Part shown: positions 38,201-48,321 of the stretch, one piece after another
Layout: the number at the start of each line of letters is the position of its first letter
How positions within the stretch are numbered: position 1 is the stretch's first letter
Source of the DNA: Dromaius novaehollandiae
Lineage: Eukaryota > Chordata > Aves > Casuariiformes > Dromaiidae
Assembly (NCBI RefSeq): GCF_036370855.1
Contig: NC_088112.1
Location: forward strand, 19,832,469-19,896,468
DNA length: 64,000 nt
Reading direction: 5' to 3'
Notes under the pieces: model-generated
Told to the model about the DNA's origin: nothing
The model's input: the letters and a program-made list of their open reading frames with translations, nothing else
Database searches by the model: none
Translations under genes and position numbers: made by a program

Positions 38201-39917
38201 GCAGCACGGGGAGGCAAAGCCATAGCACCGCTTTGGTTACGTGCCACCACCACCGCGCACACGGCCAGCTGGCACCACTGCAGACATGCTGCCGTCCCGG
38301 GGAGGGACAAGGGGGTGCGGGGGGCTGCAGCCCTGCAGCGATCCCAACCTGCTGGGGCGGCCAGAGATGCAGGACGCTGGTTTCCCCCACCCTCCCCGGA
38401 GAGCCCCGTATCTCTCGGTTTGTCTCCTCGTGGCGGTGCCACGCAACGTGGGAGCGTCAGCCATGCCTCACCGCGAAAAAGGTGCTTGAGCTCAGCCGGA
38501 GGCAGTAGTCAGTCTCCACGGCCAGGAAGATGGCGTTCAGTGAGATGCTGCATATCATGAGGATCGTGAAGACCGGACTGTTCAGCAGCCTGCGCAGGTA
38601 GGCACAAAACTCGGTGTCCTTTCTCCTGTCGGAAACAACAGAAGAGCTAGAGACAACCAGGGGCTCACCACCAAAGAAGAGCCAAGAGAAAAAGGATGTC
38701 CCCTCACCTGTGGGTGTCTTTTTGTGTCAAGTACAGCAGGCATCAACAAGCCCACCTTCCCAAACGGTCCCAACCACCCCGAGCAGTGGGAAGGGCTGAG
38801 AAGTTTGGCTCAGGTTGCAGCTTGGGCCAGCTGGGGTGAGGGGCTGAGCAGGTATTTAGCAGTCTTGTTGCACGTACTTTATCACTGCCAGATTTTGCAG
38901 TCATGCCTGTGGACATGCTTGGTGGGTATGAAATTGAACCCAGATTAAAAGCATGTTTAGAGACTTTGCAAAGTGTCATGTAGGGATACCATCACTTGGA
39001 GCTTGCTGTCCTTCTTTTTTAAATATCTGCAGTCTCATTCAGGCAACAGCATGGCCCCTGATGACATTTCAATTTAATACTGTACAAAAAACGCACAAAA
39101 CATCATCCTGAGTAGCTCTACTCCCATGTATGTTTTTGCGGAGTCAGAGGCACAACCACCCGTACTTGCAGGCTGGACGGTTCCCATACTCAAACCCAGC
39201 AGCTGGGCCGTGCCTGTAGACCCTGCTTTATTCGAATTCTCAGCTCATTCGGTCTAAGTCAGACCCTTTCACTTTGAGTCCGGTGGGTGGAAATCCACAC
39301 ACTGCAATCGTCTTTCAATTAGGTCCGTTTTAGGTAGGTGAAATAGCCACGTAACTGTGTAGCAAACAGGGATAGACATTTCCCAAAGGGAAGGACTGCT
39401 AGGGTATGTCTAGCTGCTCCTGGTCAGGAAAGACACATAAAAAACATAGATGGATGTTCCCTATTCTCAGAGGAAAGAAATGAGTCAATAAGGTACTCGT
39501 GTTCCCCTACTTTTGCCACTAAATGTCACGGCCTAGTAAGTATTGAAACTGAGGAAATCAGTTAACGGCAGTGAGGAAAAAATGTCTAATACTTGGTTTA
39601 AATGCATACTTAACAACAGTCTAATTTGTTAAATGTTTGCAAAATAATAACTGAAACATAACCAAAGCTAACACAAAATCCAAGCCTTTACTTTCATTCA
39701 AAATAAATACATATTGGCTCAATCAATCACGTACCGGGTCCCACAACATAGGAATTACCAGGAGGGTGAATCTGATCATCATCATCATCAAAACTTAACT
39801 GTACCTGAACTGCCAAAACTCAGAACATCTTGTGTCGGTTTCAGAGAGGGACTTCAAAGATGTAACCAGCAGCTCGGACACCACGCGTCTCTTCTCGGAA
39901 GGCTCCACGTACTCCAT
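26115..39917 (-). CDS. CATSPER3: CATSPER3, complete eight-exon coding region
   Basis: CATSPER3 is one of four pore-forming subunits of CatSper, the alkalinisation-activated calcium channel of the sperm tail. Minus-strand coding exons: 39805-39917, 38472-38625, 36558-36797, 30447-30629, 29907-30047, 29145-29264, 27861-28018 and 26115-26214. They sum to 1209 bases, 402 codons plus TAA; human is 398 aa as remembered. All introns are GT..AG with matching phases. S1 is at about residues 55-75, S2 90-108, S3 120-138, S4 150-169 (R157, K160, K163, K166, R169), S5 181-203, pore filter T230-V-D232-G-W234, S6 250-275 and a Lys/Glu/Gln-rich coiled coil at about 278-330. The start ATG at 39917 has purine -3 and G +4, and no in-frame ATG lies just upstream. 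The frame is intact. The gene is tandem with PCBD2 and convergent with PITX1, as in human. Confidence 0.93.
26215..27860 (-). other. CATSPER3: CATSPER3 intron 7
   Basis: An intron of 1646 bases. Around 26660-26740 the + strand has a weak MIR-like match (GGTCTGGGAGTCAGCAGCACTCC). Otherwise unique sequence. Confidence 0.7.
27861..28018 (-). CDS. CATSPER3: CATSPER3 exon 7 (C-terminal domain)
   Basis: A 158-base exon for residues 318-369 plus two bases of codon 370. FSELVDNFKKTLHHSD and FIDLYLTALDLQDDTVD align with human FSELVENFKKTLSHTD and FIDIYFSTLDYQDTTVH. The acceptor is CGCCAG. The donor that keeps the frame is the weak CAG|GTTGGT. A stronger GTGAGT lies 19 bases further on and would change the C-terminus. 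Confidence 0.88.
28019..29144 (-). other. CATSPER3: CATSPER3 intron 6
   Basis: An intron of 1126 bases that contains a tRNA-like SINE fragment at about 28430-28535. Otherwise unique sequence. Confidence 0.75.
28430..28535 (-). mobile_element. tRNA-like SINE fragment in CATSPER3 intron 6
   Basis: The minus strand reads GGATGGCTCAGTTGAGAG, a good tRNA box A. A GGGCCAG..CTGGCCC hairpin follows and then a degenerate box B-like AGTTTAAGTCTCG. The spacing is too long and the arms do not close as a functional tRNA, so I read it as a tRNA-derived SINE remnant. Confidence 0.45.
29145..29264 (-). CDS. CATSPER3: CATSPER3 exon 6 (C-terminal coiled coil)
   Basis: A 120-base, phase 0/0 exon for residues 278-317, rich in Lys, Glu, Gln and Ala (for example AILKKQQEEVSKLTHEQ, against human VILQRQQEEISRLMHIQ). 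It is predicted to form part of the coiled coil typical of CatSper C-termini. Acceptor TGGTAG and donor CAG|GTGAGT. Confidence 0.92.
29265..29906 (-). other. CATSPER3: CATSPER3 intron 5
   Basis: An intron of 642 bases with GT..AG ends. No repeat or other feature was recognised. Confidence 0.75.
29907..30047 (-). CDS. CATSPER3: CATSPER3 exon 5 (selectivity filter and S6)
   Basis: A 141-base, phase 0/0 exon for residues 231-277. It opens with VDGWTDLQEELED, giving the filter acidic residue D232 and W234, and then S6 (HVFTIVFILLGFFVFFNMFI). Acceptor TTTGCAG and donor CAG|GTAATG. Human has VDGWTDLQKQL followed by a very similar S6. Confidence 0.95.
30048..30446 (-). other. CATSPER3: CATSPER3 intron 4
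   Basis: An intron of 399 bases. It contains a CT/T tract at about 30126-30157 on the + strand (GA/A on the transcribed strand). Confidence 0.8.
30447..30629 (-). CDS. CATSPER3: CATSPER3 exon 4 (S5 and pore helix)
   Basis: A 183-base, phase 0/0 exon for residues 170-230. It contains S5 (VLILLFLLMFIFAILGHGLY) and the pore helix ENWGNMEAAFLTLFSLVT. Its final Thr is the first residue of the T-x-D-x-W selectivity filter, completed in exon 5. Acceptor TGCAG and donor ACT|GTGAGT. It lies 5.9 kb from exon 3, the longest intron of the gene. Confidence 0.95.
30630..36557 (-). other. CATSPER3: CATSPER3 intron 3 (largest intron)
   Basis: An intron of 5928 bases between the voltage-sensor exon and the pore exon. 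It contains a MITE-like remnant at about 34985-35090 and a TAA/T-rich block at 34230-34700. An open frame of 183 codons at 33569-34120 on the opposite strand has no recognisable content and is not annotated as a gene. Confidence 0.75.
34985..35090. mobile_element. MITE-like remnant in CATSPER3 intron 3
   Basis: GATCTCCAAAGGCATTTAGG and GTGGGATTTTTCAAAGCACC resemble the ends of short palindromic elements frequent in turtle, crocodilian and bird DNA. Two left-end-like segments lie about 50 bases apart in the same direction. The palindrome is degraded, so the call is tentative. Confidence 0.45.
36558..36797 (-). CDS. CATSPER3: CATSPER3 exon 3 (S2 to S4 voltage sensor)
   Basis: A 240-base, phase 0/0 exon for residues 90-169. 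LLKVYVDPIAYWKDGYNVLD is nearly identical to the human S2-S3 linker (KVYVDPINYWKNGYNLLD). It ends with S4, LQALRILKLIKYSKGMR, which carries a basic residue at every third position. Acceptor CTCCAG and donor AGG|GTAAAG. Confidence 0.95.
36798..38471 (-). other. CATSPER3: CATSPER3 intron 2
   Basis: An intron of 1674 bases. Two short MIR-like segments are visible: one near 37785-37850 (GGCTCAGAGGTTTGCG..ACTTGTGTAACACAAGG, SINE minus orientation) and one near 38090-38160 (TAGTCATTTGGGC..CCTCAGTTGTTTCATTGC, SINE plus orientation). Both are highly diverged. Confidence 0.6.
38472..38625 (-). CDS. CATSPER3: CATSPER3 exon 2 (pre-S1 and S1)
   Basis: A 154-base exon with acceptor GACAG and donor GCG|GTGAGG. 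Its first base completes Arg38 and it encodes residues 39-89. RKDTEFCAYLRRLLNSPVF aligns with human NDDECRAFVKRVIMSRFF, followed by S1 (TILMICSISLNAIFLAV). It ends in phase 0 within the S1-S2 loop. Confidence 0.9.
38626..39804 (-). other. CATSPER3: CATSPER3 intron 1
   Basis: An intron of 1179 bases, AT-rich in its promoter-side half, with a short (ATC)n tract at about 39774-39791. Nothing else was recognised. Confidence 0.7.
39805..39917 (-). CDS. CATSPER3: CATSPER3 exon 1 (N-terminal cytoplasmic tail)
   Basis: It encodes residues 1-37 and the first two bases of codon 38, starting MEYVEPSEKRRVV and ending with a CAG|GTACAG donor. The N-terminus is poorly conserved in this family, so the start rests on frame, Kozak context and length similarity to human. 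The frame stays open further upstream to about 39986, but only through a GTG. The surrounding sequence is CpG-rich, which fits a promoter-proximal first exon. Confidence 0.8.
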
Positions 39918-40120
39918 CGCAGGCTCTCCCGGCCGCCCCGCCGGCAGAGCCGGGGCCCGTAGCCTCCCCGAAGGCACCCGGGGCACGGCGGGAGGGCGGC
40001 TGCTCAGCCTTGGAGACGCTGGAACCTGCCGCTCGGCATCGCCGCTTTGTGAGGTCGCTTCCAGCCGAAGGAATGAGCCGGGCGAGTGTCCGAGGCCAAG
40101 CCCTGGGAAAACGAAATCCC
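39880..40120 (-). promoter_or_regulatory. CATSPER3: CpG-rich 5' region of CATSPER3
   Basis: CpG-dense sequence surrounds and precedes the predicted start codon, a common pattern for a TATA-less promoter and 5'UTR. No TATA or CCAAT box stands out. A second CpG-rich patch lies at about 40540-40850. The transcription start cannot be fixed from sequence alone. Confidence 0.4.
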
Positions 40121-41617
40121 TGCATTAAGAGAATAACGAGCAGACCCTGATTATTCCTAACTGGTTTTGCACGGCTGAGCAGCTTAGGCACAGCGTACAA
40201 GTTTTGGCTATAGATTTATAGAAATTATTACTGACAGAACAGCTTTTAATCCAGCACAGCGCAGCTGAACTCGATGCTGTCCCCCAGGGCAGATCACTCC
40301 AGAGGCACCACAGAGCCTCTCACAGGCTCTGCCTCCTCAAGCCATGCGCGTATTTTAGCAGAACTTCAACTTTCATTGAAAAAAAGTCAAAAAGGAAGGC
40401 ATCCTGTTCATGGAGGAAAGCCTGATCATCCCTTCGATGCCCTGGCCTCTGCCCGAGCTGGCAGGCAGCTTGAAACACCCCCTTTACAAGCCTCCCCTGT
40501 GCCTCAACGAGTGGAAGCTGCTGCTGTTCTGCAAGGCGCAGCCAACACCAGCCCCCCGCAACCGAGCGGCACGGCAGCGCGCGGGGCTTGGCCCAGGAGA
40601 AGGCACGCGAGGCCCCGGTCTCACCTGGAGAAGGAGAGAACCGCAGGGCTACGCCGCTCCGGGCCCCCGCGCCGAGGCCTGGCCGTGTCCTACCATCTTC
40701 CCAGGAACATCGCGTCTCTGTGCCGCCGTGGCAGGACCGGGAGGTAAAGCAGCAGAGGGAAGTGCTCCAGGGCCCCGGCCCCGCGGGAGCAGCAAGGCAG
40801 CGGCCGAAACAGCGGAAAGATTCCTTTGGCTTTGACGGTCCAAAATAACGGGAGCAATCCAAGCGAGCCGCTTTGCTCTTTGCTCTGTTTTAATGCATTA
40901 TTTTTATCCTGGCAATATTGTCTTTTAAAAAAAAAAAAAGTTACAAGCGCTCCTCTGATGAGGTGAAATTACATTCATTTTTAGTGTTTACACTCTGCAA
41001 TGTGCCAAAGTAGTGGGCGAAAGGCATTTTTATTGCTGGACACTGCCCAGCTCCTCAATACGAGCCACACAGACAGCTTTTTGCAGTAATACTTTCATTA
41101 CTCAGGAATGAGGAAACCAGAAAAAGGCTCTTCCTTTGTGTCTGGGGGGCCCCCTTCCCGCGCGCGCCGCTCCGTGCCTCGCTGCGAGCCCGGGAGCTCT
41201 TTGGCCGCAGCCTGGCAGCAGCAGCCGCGCGCTCCGAGGTTGCCTGGGAAGAGACAACCCCGTCCCACTGCCCCGGTTGGCTCCATTTTCTCATGCCTTG
41301 TCCCTCAAGCAGCAAACGTTCACCCCCAGCTCACTTTTAAAGGGCATCAGCGGATAACGCAGCTCGGCTGCGTACATGTGAGCTTTGCAGAGGGCAATCC
41401 TTCTTCATGCTCCCACCGGCTCTCTGGAGAAGGCTCAAGGGTCCAAGGACAAACCTCTGCTCTTGCTGCAGGCCCGGACAGCCTTTACTGCTGACTGCAG
41501 CCTCCCTGCAGCCAGCGCAGGCTGCAAGCTGGCCTGACTCTAGCCAGAGGAGCGCTGGCAGCCGTGGCTGGAGCATTTCCAAAGTTTGTTTGCAAACGAC
41601 TGTCAGTTCCTCACCAA

Positions 41618-41700
41618 AGGGTCCAACTCTGCAACGGATCTTCAGCGTGAGTAGCGCTGACATAAATACAGCCTTTGATGTCAGTGGGATAACTCACAAC
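41618..41700. mobile_element. MITE-like palindromic fragment
   Basis: GGGTCCAACTCTGCAACGGATC is followed by a hairpin with GTGAGT (41647-41652) and ACTCAC (41692-41697) arms around GATGTCAGTGGGAT. A central 'GAxxTCAxTGGGA' is characteristic, in my recollection, of sauropsid palindromic elements. Diverged. Confidence 0.5.
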
Positions 41701-44700
41701 CATATTTGCTTTTTGCCTTGTTTCTGTAGGAAATATAGCAAGAGTATTAACAATTGCTAATTTATTTCAATTAGTCAGCATCTCTGGGCTTGCTAGTCTG
41801 GATGCTCCGCGAGCACTTGTTCCAGGACACATGCGTTTGGCTAATTCTGAGGCGCAGCTTTGGGTAAGCCACAAATATTTGTTTCTTGGAGCAAACAATT
41901 GTGAAAAACTGAAACTAGCTTGTGCAGAGGAATTCATTAGTTTCAGTTAATTGGCAATCTCTTCATTAACCTGAGGTTTAAAGGGCCAGCCAAGATGCAC
42001 ACGCCAACCAGAAGCTGCAGAAAGCTTGAAGCCTTCAGAATTGTATTTTGCACGATTGAAAAGCACTAGCAGACAAGGAAAAGGCAGAGCAGGGCTGAGA
42101 CCTGGCACACAGGAGGAGGGAACGGTGAGGCCGTGTTAGAGCAAGGATCTGCACAAAAACAGAAATTATTTTAGCCTTCAAAACCGGGGGATGCGGCAAG
42201 CATCCATAAGCCAGGAAAGATTCAGTACCGTGACAGTTCAAACTGTTACTCTGGTCCCACTTCTCCGTAACACCCCACCTGCTCACATCCTCCTTGATGC
42301 TCTGACCCGGGGCCAAGCCAGCCGAGGGAGCTAAACCAACAGAAAACTCAAGTCCAACTAGATCTAAGCCGTTGCTTTGTTCTGTTTAACATCCAGGGCT
42401 TCAGAAAGGCAGATTCACAGCCAGCTGACACCATCACACCAGCCTGGACTCATCCCAGGAGATGCTACAGTCCCTCCAGGCTCATCGCAGAGCAGAGGAT
42501 GGGTAAGGATGAAGTGTCTAAAGAAAACAGAAAAGTAATCATGTTAGTTTTCCCTCCCAAACTGGAGAAGCAGCTGGGTGAGGACACTTCCTTATTAGCT
42601 TTTTTTAGCATCTGATTTGCCCCTGTTGAGAGAGGCTAATTAACAGAAAAAATACCTTTTCTTCAACAACTATATCACCATGCCTCTGTCGCCAGGTCTG
42701 AGCAACCAGGAAGATGATGAGAAAGGACAGGAGGAATCCCCGTGCGATGAGACTGGTTGATAACTCACAAACCAAGACAGAAAAAAGGTTGTTTTCTCAC
42801 ACGCACCTGCAGACCTATCTATGGGACTTATCCATGATGTGGCTGCCTTCTGTCCCCAGACCCACCGAGCTGAGTCTGGCTTTGCTGAAACCCCTTCCCA
42901 GTTTGTCTTTGACTCTTCACTGAGGACTTGGTAGGATGGTCACGGGCACATGCGCACGCACACATCCCTACCGTCTGGGGAGACGGGAATGCATCTACCA
43001 ACTCCTGACGACACGCGACCTCAGCTTCTCCCAGGCTGAGAGCAAACACGGGCAGGAAGACCAGGCACCCAGAGCGGCTGTGACACCAGGTGGCAAATGA
43101 TCCCTGTGCCGAGTCTGCTGATAGTTATCTCCTTGCTGTATCCAATATGATTTCTGAAGTTTAGTGGACCTGGGTTCCTATTTTAGGGAAAGGGAAGGAT
43201 TATTCGCTGGATGTGTTTCAGAGACTGTCCTGTAGAGGTGTGATCTCCGCTGGTAGCTGAGCAGTTAGCAGTCCCCAAACCCCGAAGGACCCAGGCAGTA
43301 ATCCCAACAAAGTTGCATGCTGCAGGCATCTTTCATACTTTGCTCTCTCAGCCTCAAGTTTTAGCTTTTTAATTTCCTGTGGCCACGGACCAATGTCAGA
43401 GGGTCTCACAGGGACTGTGTTTCCCACAAGTCATAGATTGGGTTGGTGGGGGACACACACTGAGTTAAAATTAATCTAGATGCAGGAAAGCTACTTTCAA
43501 GGGGAAGGCTGTTTCATGACGGATTACCCAAATACTTAAAGCCACAATCAGCCTTCAAGGAAAAAAACAAACATTCCAGGGAAATATTTAACCTAGTGGC
43601 TGCTAGAACCTCACAGTAAACAGGGAGATGTTACTAGTTTGCAAGAGATGCGCCATCCCGCATTCGGGTGCAACCCTGCAGGCTAATGGGGAGCAGGCAC
43701 CAGCCCTGCACATCTACAAAACCTGCCCAGAAGAGCAGCCCGCACACCGGGCCGCAGTACTTTGGGCGGCTGTTGAAGCCCATGATGTAATGTAGAGGAG
43801 CAGCATGACCGCAGAGATGCCATCACCTGGAAAAGATCCCAAACCCGCAGCCTGGCTACTTTTGCTCAGAGTGGAGGCAATGATGCTCTCCACAGGATAA
43901 GGCGTATTAGGTGGAGTTTCCTGGCCAGAATCCAGTATCTGTCATTACATTCTTGCTCTATAAGTTTCCCATGAAGTCTCAGCTTGGCCAGGGAGACTGT
44001 GCTCTGCTGCACAGAGCCCCACACCCAGGGAGCTGCATCCCCTCCCCAGCTCCCGCAGCATCCGTGCACCCACCAAGCAACAGCCGCTTCAGCACTCACG
44101 CGGAGAAGGTAGTTGAAGAGACACAGGAGCGTGGGCTAGGGCTACGTTGCTCAGATTTGCCTGGATGGCTTAGATTATGAAGGGAAGCCAGTGGTTTCTC
44201 AGCGTACTCCCTTGCCCTGCTCTGCAGAGAGCGGCTGGTTTGCTACAGACGTTAGAGACGTTGCTGGAGACGGGGAGGAGGTGGAGCTCCATAGAGGTTC
44301 ACCACAGATTTGGGATGCAGTTCTCCTGGGAATTCTGTCAAACACAAAAAAAGTGCTATTATAATGAAAGAAGCATCTAGCCCCTGCCTGGCAAAGCAAA
44401 CCCCAGGAGAACAGCGTTGCTCTCCAAGCTGAGAAGTGCAGGCACCAACCAGCACAGCAAGGCAGCCAGCAGCAGCTTAACAAAACGATTAAAGCAGGAC
44501 TAGAGGAAAGGATATCACATAAGAGCCCAGCGTGAAACTTTGGCTTCAGTGGCACGATGGCAGAACTGTCCATGGCTTCAGGGAAGCCAGGATTTCACCT
44601 GCAACTGTCTTTGAAGTCAACATTCACTGGAAAAGAAACGGAAGTTTATTCACTGCTATTTTTATTTCATTATTAGCGTTGCACAGCAATACTCACAAAT

Positions 44701-46114
44701 GGCACTCGCAGGTCTTTGCAATGCTCTGAAAGTTAACAAGAAGTTAGTTGTGTGGCTAAACAAGCACTAAGCTAGAAACTATGCTGAGTTGCACGTGTTT
44801 CAAAGTAAGGCTCCTCTTTTCTGACTATTTTACTTCTTCACTAGTCAGAGCTTCAAAACGCCGCAATCGCACAGCACTATACCATAACCAGACAGTGTAG
44901 CTCTGAGAGCTAAATTAGTTGGTGGGGATTTTTTTCCTCTGAGTATTTAAATAAATATCAATATTCTAAACCAAAGACCTCCCAGTAACTAAATATTATT
45001 TATCTTAATTTATCTTAAAACTAAACAGCTTTGTCACATATGTATAATAACAAAGAAACAAATTACAAAGGAGGAATTTGATTTTATTGGTTTTATTCAA
45101 AGCGTTTGCATTATATATCAGTTTCTAACAACAGTTTTCACAGTTCATTAGAGACATTGTCAAAACTTTGGGAGAAGCTTTGTTCATGTCCCCATGAGTA
45201 ACAGAAGAGATTGCAGGCTAGTTGTTTGTTTTAGCTTGCTTTATTCCTTGCAACAGTGACCATTTTCAAGCCATATCAGGGAAATCCGCTGCTTCAATGG
45301 GAAAAGGCACTTTTAAGGAAAGAGCATTTGAACACAAAGTCTGAATTCAGTCTCTTTTACATTTTTATTTGGTAACTTAGGTATAGTTACTAGCAATGAA
45401 CTCCAACATCTTACATATTTCATTCCTGTTGCCAGCTAGCACGTGACAGTACACTTGCTAAGGATTAAAAAATATATATCTTACTTATTTTATCAACAGG
45501 CATATTTGCTTGTCAGCTATTGGCATTTTGCATCCAAAATATGTGAGAGACCACACACCTAACATACACCAGATACAGATTTTGGCAACGATTCACAAGT
45601 CTCTTGTGAATCACGAGTATCTCATTTCTCAGTAGTTTGTAACTGTGCCTTTGGTGTCATTCTAACTATGTATTTAGGCATTTATAAAGTGTCAATCTTC
45701 TGGTAACTACGCACCAACAATTACTGGCGAGGCACGACTGTGCATGTCGGGCACAGTCAGCACAGGGATTGCAGAGAGAGGCCCACTTCTGCAGTCCTTC
45801 GGCAGGCTGAATTCTCCCTGCCGGCAGAGGAAATCTGCCTCGGTGAGGATCACAGGATAAAAACAAAGACTTTGAAAGCACGGAAGAAATCATTTTAAAA
45901 CTCATTGGTGGGATCTGCAGCTCTTGGAACAACATTTGCAATGAATGACTAATTACAAAAAACAGTGTCCATAGCTTCAGCCTGGCGCAGCTTAGCAGGA
46001 GAATCCTGCTAAAGCTGCTTTCTCTACTGCTGGCAGCTCCTGCCAGGGTTACAGGAGCCTGGCGAAGCTATCCTGACCTCTCTTGCAGGTATGAGAATGC
46101 CATGACAAAAATAA

Positions 46115-46210
46115 TGGCTCGATCCTGCAGCATGACTGACCCAGCAAAGTACTTAAAAGCACATCCTTCATTTAATTACGTGAGCATCAAGAGCTGCCTC
46201 GGATTTTTGC
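46115..46210. mobile_element. MITE-like fragment
   Basis: CTCGATCCTGCAGCATG, then CAGCAAAGTACTTAAAAGCACATCC and TTACGTGAGCATC, resembles one arm of the same class of elements as at 15722. The second arm is not evident. Confidence 0.4.
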
Positions 46211-46935
46211 ATATATGCTGGATGAGAATTACAATTCCCAGCAGCTGCAGGATCCAGCCCTACAGCTCCTCAGAAAGGAAACAACTCTCAAACACCCAGT
46301 ATCACTTTCACCTGATACAGATGCTAGGCTGTGGATGCCAGATGGGTTCCAAAGGCCAGTAGACAAACACACAGAAAAACATCTACTGGAACTTATTAAA
46401 TACAAGGTCGTAGCTGAGCTGCAGGATCTGCTGAGTACTTCAAGAAAGCATCGCTAGCTGCTTGCCCTGCTCTTACCGTCTTCCCTAAGCACTTGCTACC
46501 AGTCACCGTCAGAGACAGGACGGGAATGACCCAGCAGGGCTGCTGTTATGTCCTTGGAGTAGAGATGCACAAACCCATCAAACGGCCAGGCACGAGGGCA
46601 CACGCACGGGGCAGCTGCCCTTGCGCTCTTCTCCGGAGGCGGCTGCAGGGCCCGTTACCCGCCTGACTCCCGCAGGCACGGACAGCTCTGGGTGGGGTCC
46701 AGCGTCCGTTCCAGCTTTTCCCTCTGTGAATAGTGAAGCATGCTCCTGGGTTTGGCTTCTAATATTAAAATCTCTATTTTAATTTCTAGAAAAGGATTGT
46801 TCAAAATTAATTTTTTGATGTTTGATCTGCTGTATCCTCATGTGGAGCCAGCAGTGACGAAGGATAAGCCCAGGCTTATTTAGAAGGGGGTCTCTCAGAC
46901 TGAAGTCTTAAAGGCAGACAAGGCTAGGCCAAGCT

Positions 46936-46958
46936 TTTTTTTTTTTTTTTTTTTTTGC
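46936..46958 (+). repeat. T23 homopolymer
   Basis: A run of 23 T about 110 bases beyond the PCBD2 poly(A) signal. It could be the reverse-complemented tail of a retroposed sequence, but no body is recognisable on its flanks. Confidence 0.9.
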
Positions 46959-47067
46959 TAAGTATCCTGTCCTCTGAGGGACTTGGGCTAAATCAGAGTT
47001 ACAATGAATCAGCGATACTATTTAAACACACAATATTGGTAGCAACTATATTACAACATTTCACATC

Positions 47068-47073
47068 TTTATT
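47068..47073 (-). terminator. PCBD2: PCBD2 poly(A) signal overlapping the stop codon
   Basis: The minus strand reads GTG TAATAAAG: AATAAA starts at the second base of the TAA stop. GT-rich sequence (ATTGTGTGTTT near 47027-47037) follows about 30 bases later, a typical downstream element. The predicted 3'UTR is therefore extremely short unless a distal site is also used. Confidence 0.6.
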
Positions 47074-47167
47074 ACACTGAAGCAGCAGCTTTGTCAATAA
47101 ACTGTGCCAGCTTCACATCTCTTTTGGTCAGTCCACCACAGTCATGGGAAATAAGAGTTATCTGGAC
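47072..47167 (-). CDS. PCBD2: PCBD2 last coding exon
   Basis: PCBD2 (DCoH2) is pterin-4a-carbinolamine dehydratase 2. It dehydrates 4a-hydroxy-tetrahydrobiopterin during cofactor recycling and also acts as a dimerisation cofactor of HNF1. This 96-base exon encodes 31 residues plus [20 protein letters not shown] then [14 protein letters not shown]. Human is VQITLTSHDCGELTKKD and VKLAKFIEKAAASV. PCBD1 ends differently (VAVSMT), so the paralogue assignment is clear. Phase 0 after a TTTACAG acceptor. Intact. Confidence 0.95.
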   Translation of the reverse strand, partial: VQITLISHDCGGLTKRDVKLAQFIDKAAASV

Positions 47168-48321
47168 CTGTAAAAGAGGAAAGGAAATGGATTAGAACAG
47201 CCATTCTCATCTTTGCCACATAGGTTGATCAGAATTTAATCTAAAATGCTGCATGTCTCTCAAGAGGAGGGCTCTGTAGTGAACTGATTTACCAAAAAGC
47301 TCTTGGCAAATAATGAATTGAATTCTCACTGTCCATGTAAATAGAAAATACTGTAGGTGAGCAGTTCTTAACCAAACCTGAAGACTAACCGAAGAGAACC
47401 CCTTTGCAGAATAAACCAGGCCTGCATTCCTGGATTTCATCCAAAAAGAAGTGTCCAACTAAATAACTCATTCTTTACATTTAAATTCCACATATCAGTT
47501 TCACAAAGAATTTGGGCCAATGACTAAATTGTATACAGCAAATTCAACGGCCCAAGTGTTTTGTTAAACCAGTTGTTAAAAAACAGTACCCTAAAGGTGA
47601 AAAAATTGTTGAGTTTGCTGCAGATGAATTTCAAAAGGAAAAACAGACTGGTGCATTTTGCTCTGACGCAGCTGCCTCCAGTTTGTTTAGACTAACACAG
47701 ATGACAAGTTGGGCACTACTCTCTCAAATGTTTGACAGAGATTTTGGGAAAAGGAATGAGAAAAAATAGGGAATTCTAAGCCTCCTGAAAAGTCAAGAAA
47801 ATCATCAAGAGCAGATGCTTAGGACCTTGTCCAGTCACCATTTAACAGCCCCTCGGATGGGGTGACTGAAAGGGCCGGTGAGAACGGGTTTGCATTGGGG
47901 AGCTGCAGGTACGGCTGGGACATGAAAACGTGTCCTGTTCTGTCACCCGGGCTTTGGAGGAGGTCGTTCCCAGCAGAGAGGAGCGGCAGGCCGCTGCAGG
48001 CAACGCTTCTTAAACCGCCACAACACAGCTTGCCTGTCAGAGCCTCCAGCCTGCCATACAGGCTTTGTTGTTCAGGGCTTTTTTAATGGGACCACTCCGT
48101 GTCCATTAATCCCATCTTTAAGATCATGCCTAGCATCCTGTGTCTGCCACAAAACAAACTACGCAGAACAGGTACAATCACACCATTTGTCCTTTAGTAT
48201 ATTTTTGGTGGGATTGGTATATATTATGCCAAACACTAAAACAAACAACTCAGTACAATGCAATGAGAAGTATTAGAAAATAAAAATAAAGGGAGAGCAA
48301 TAACTCCCCCTTACACACCCT

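Larger units (their letters stand above)
40121..47067. other. Intergenic region between PCBD2 and CATSPER3
   Basis: About 6.9 kb between two genes in tandem on the minus strand. It holds a CpG patch at 40540-40850 and a smaller one at 41150-41290, MITE-like pieces at 41618-41700 and 46115-46210, and a run of 23 T at 46936-46958. No gene was recognised. Confidence 0.6.

Noticed and set aside
39918-39986. Extended N-terminus of CATSPER3 from an upstream start
   Set aside because: The upstream frame is open but begins at GTG. The ATG at 39917 has a strong context and gives a length close to the human protein.
43080-43100. Possible CTCF site (CACCAGGTGGCA)
   Set aside because: It has one mismatch to the core and no flanking match. 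Motifs of this length are expected by chance in 64 kb.
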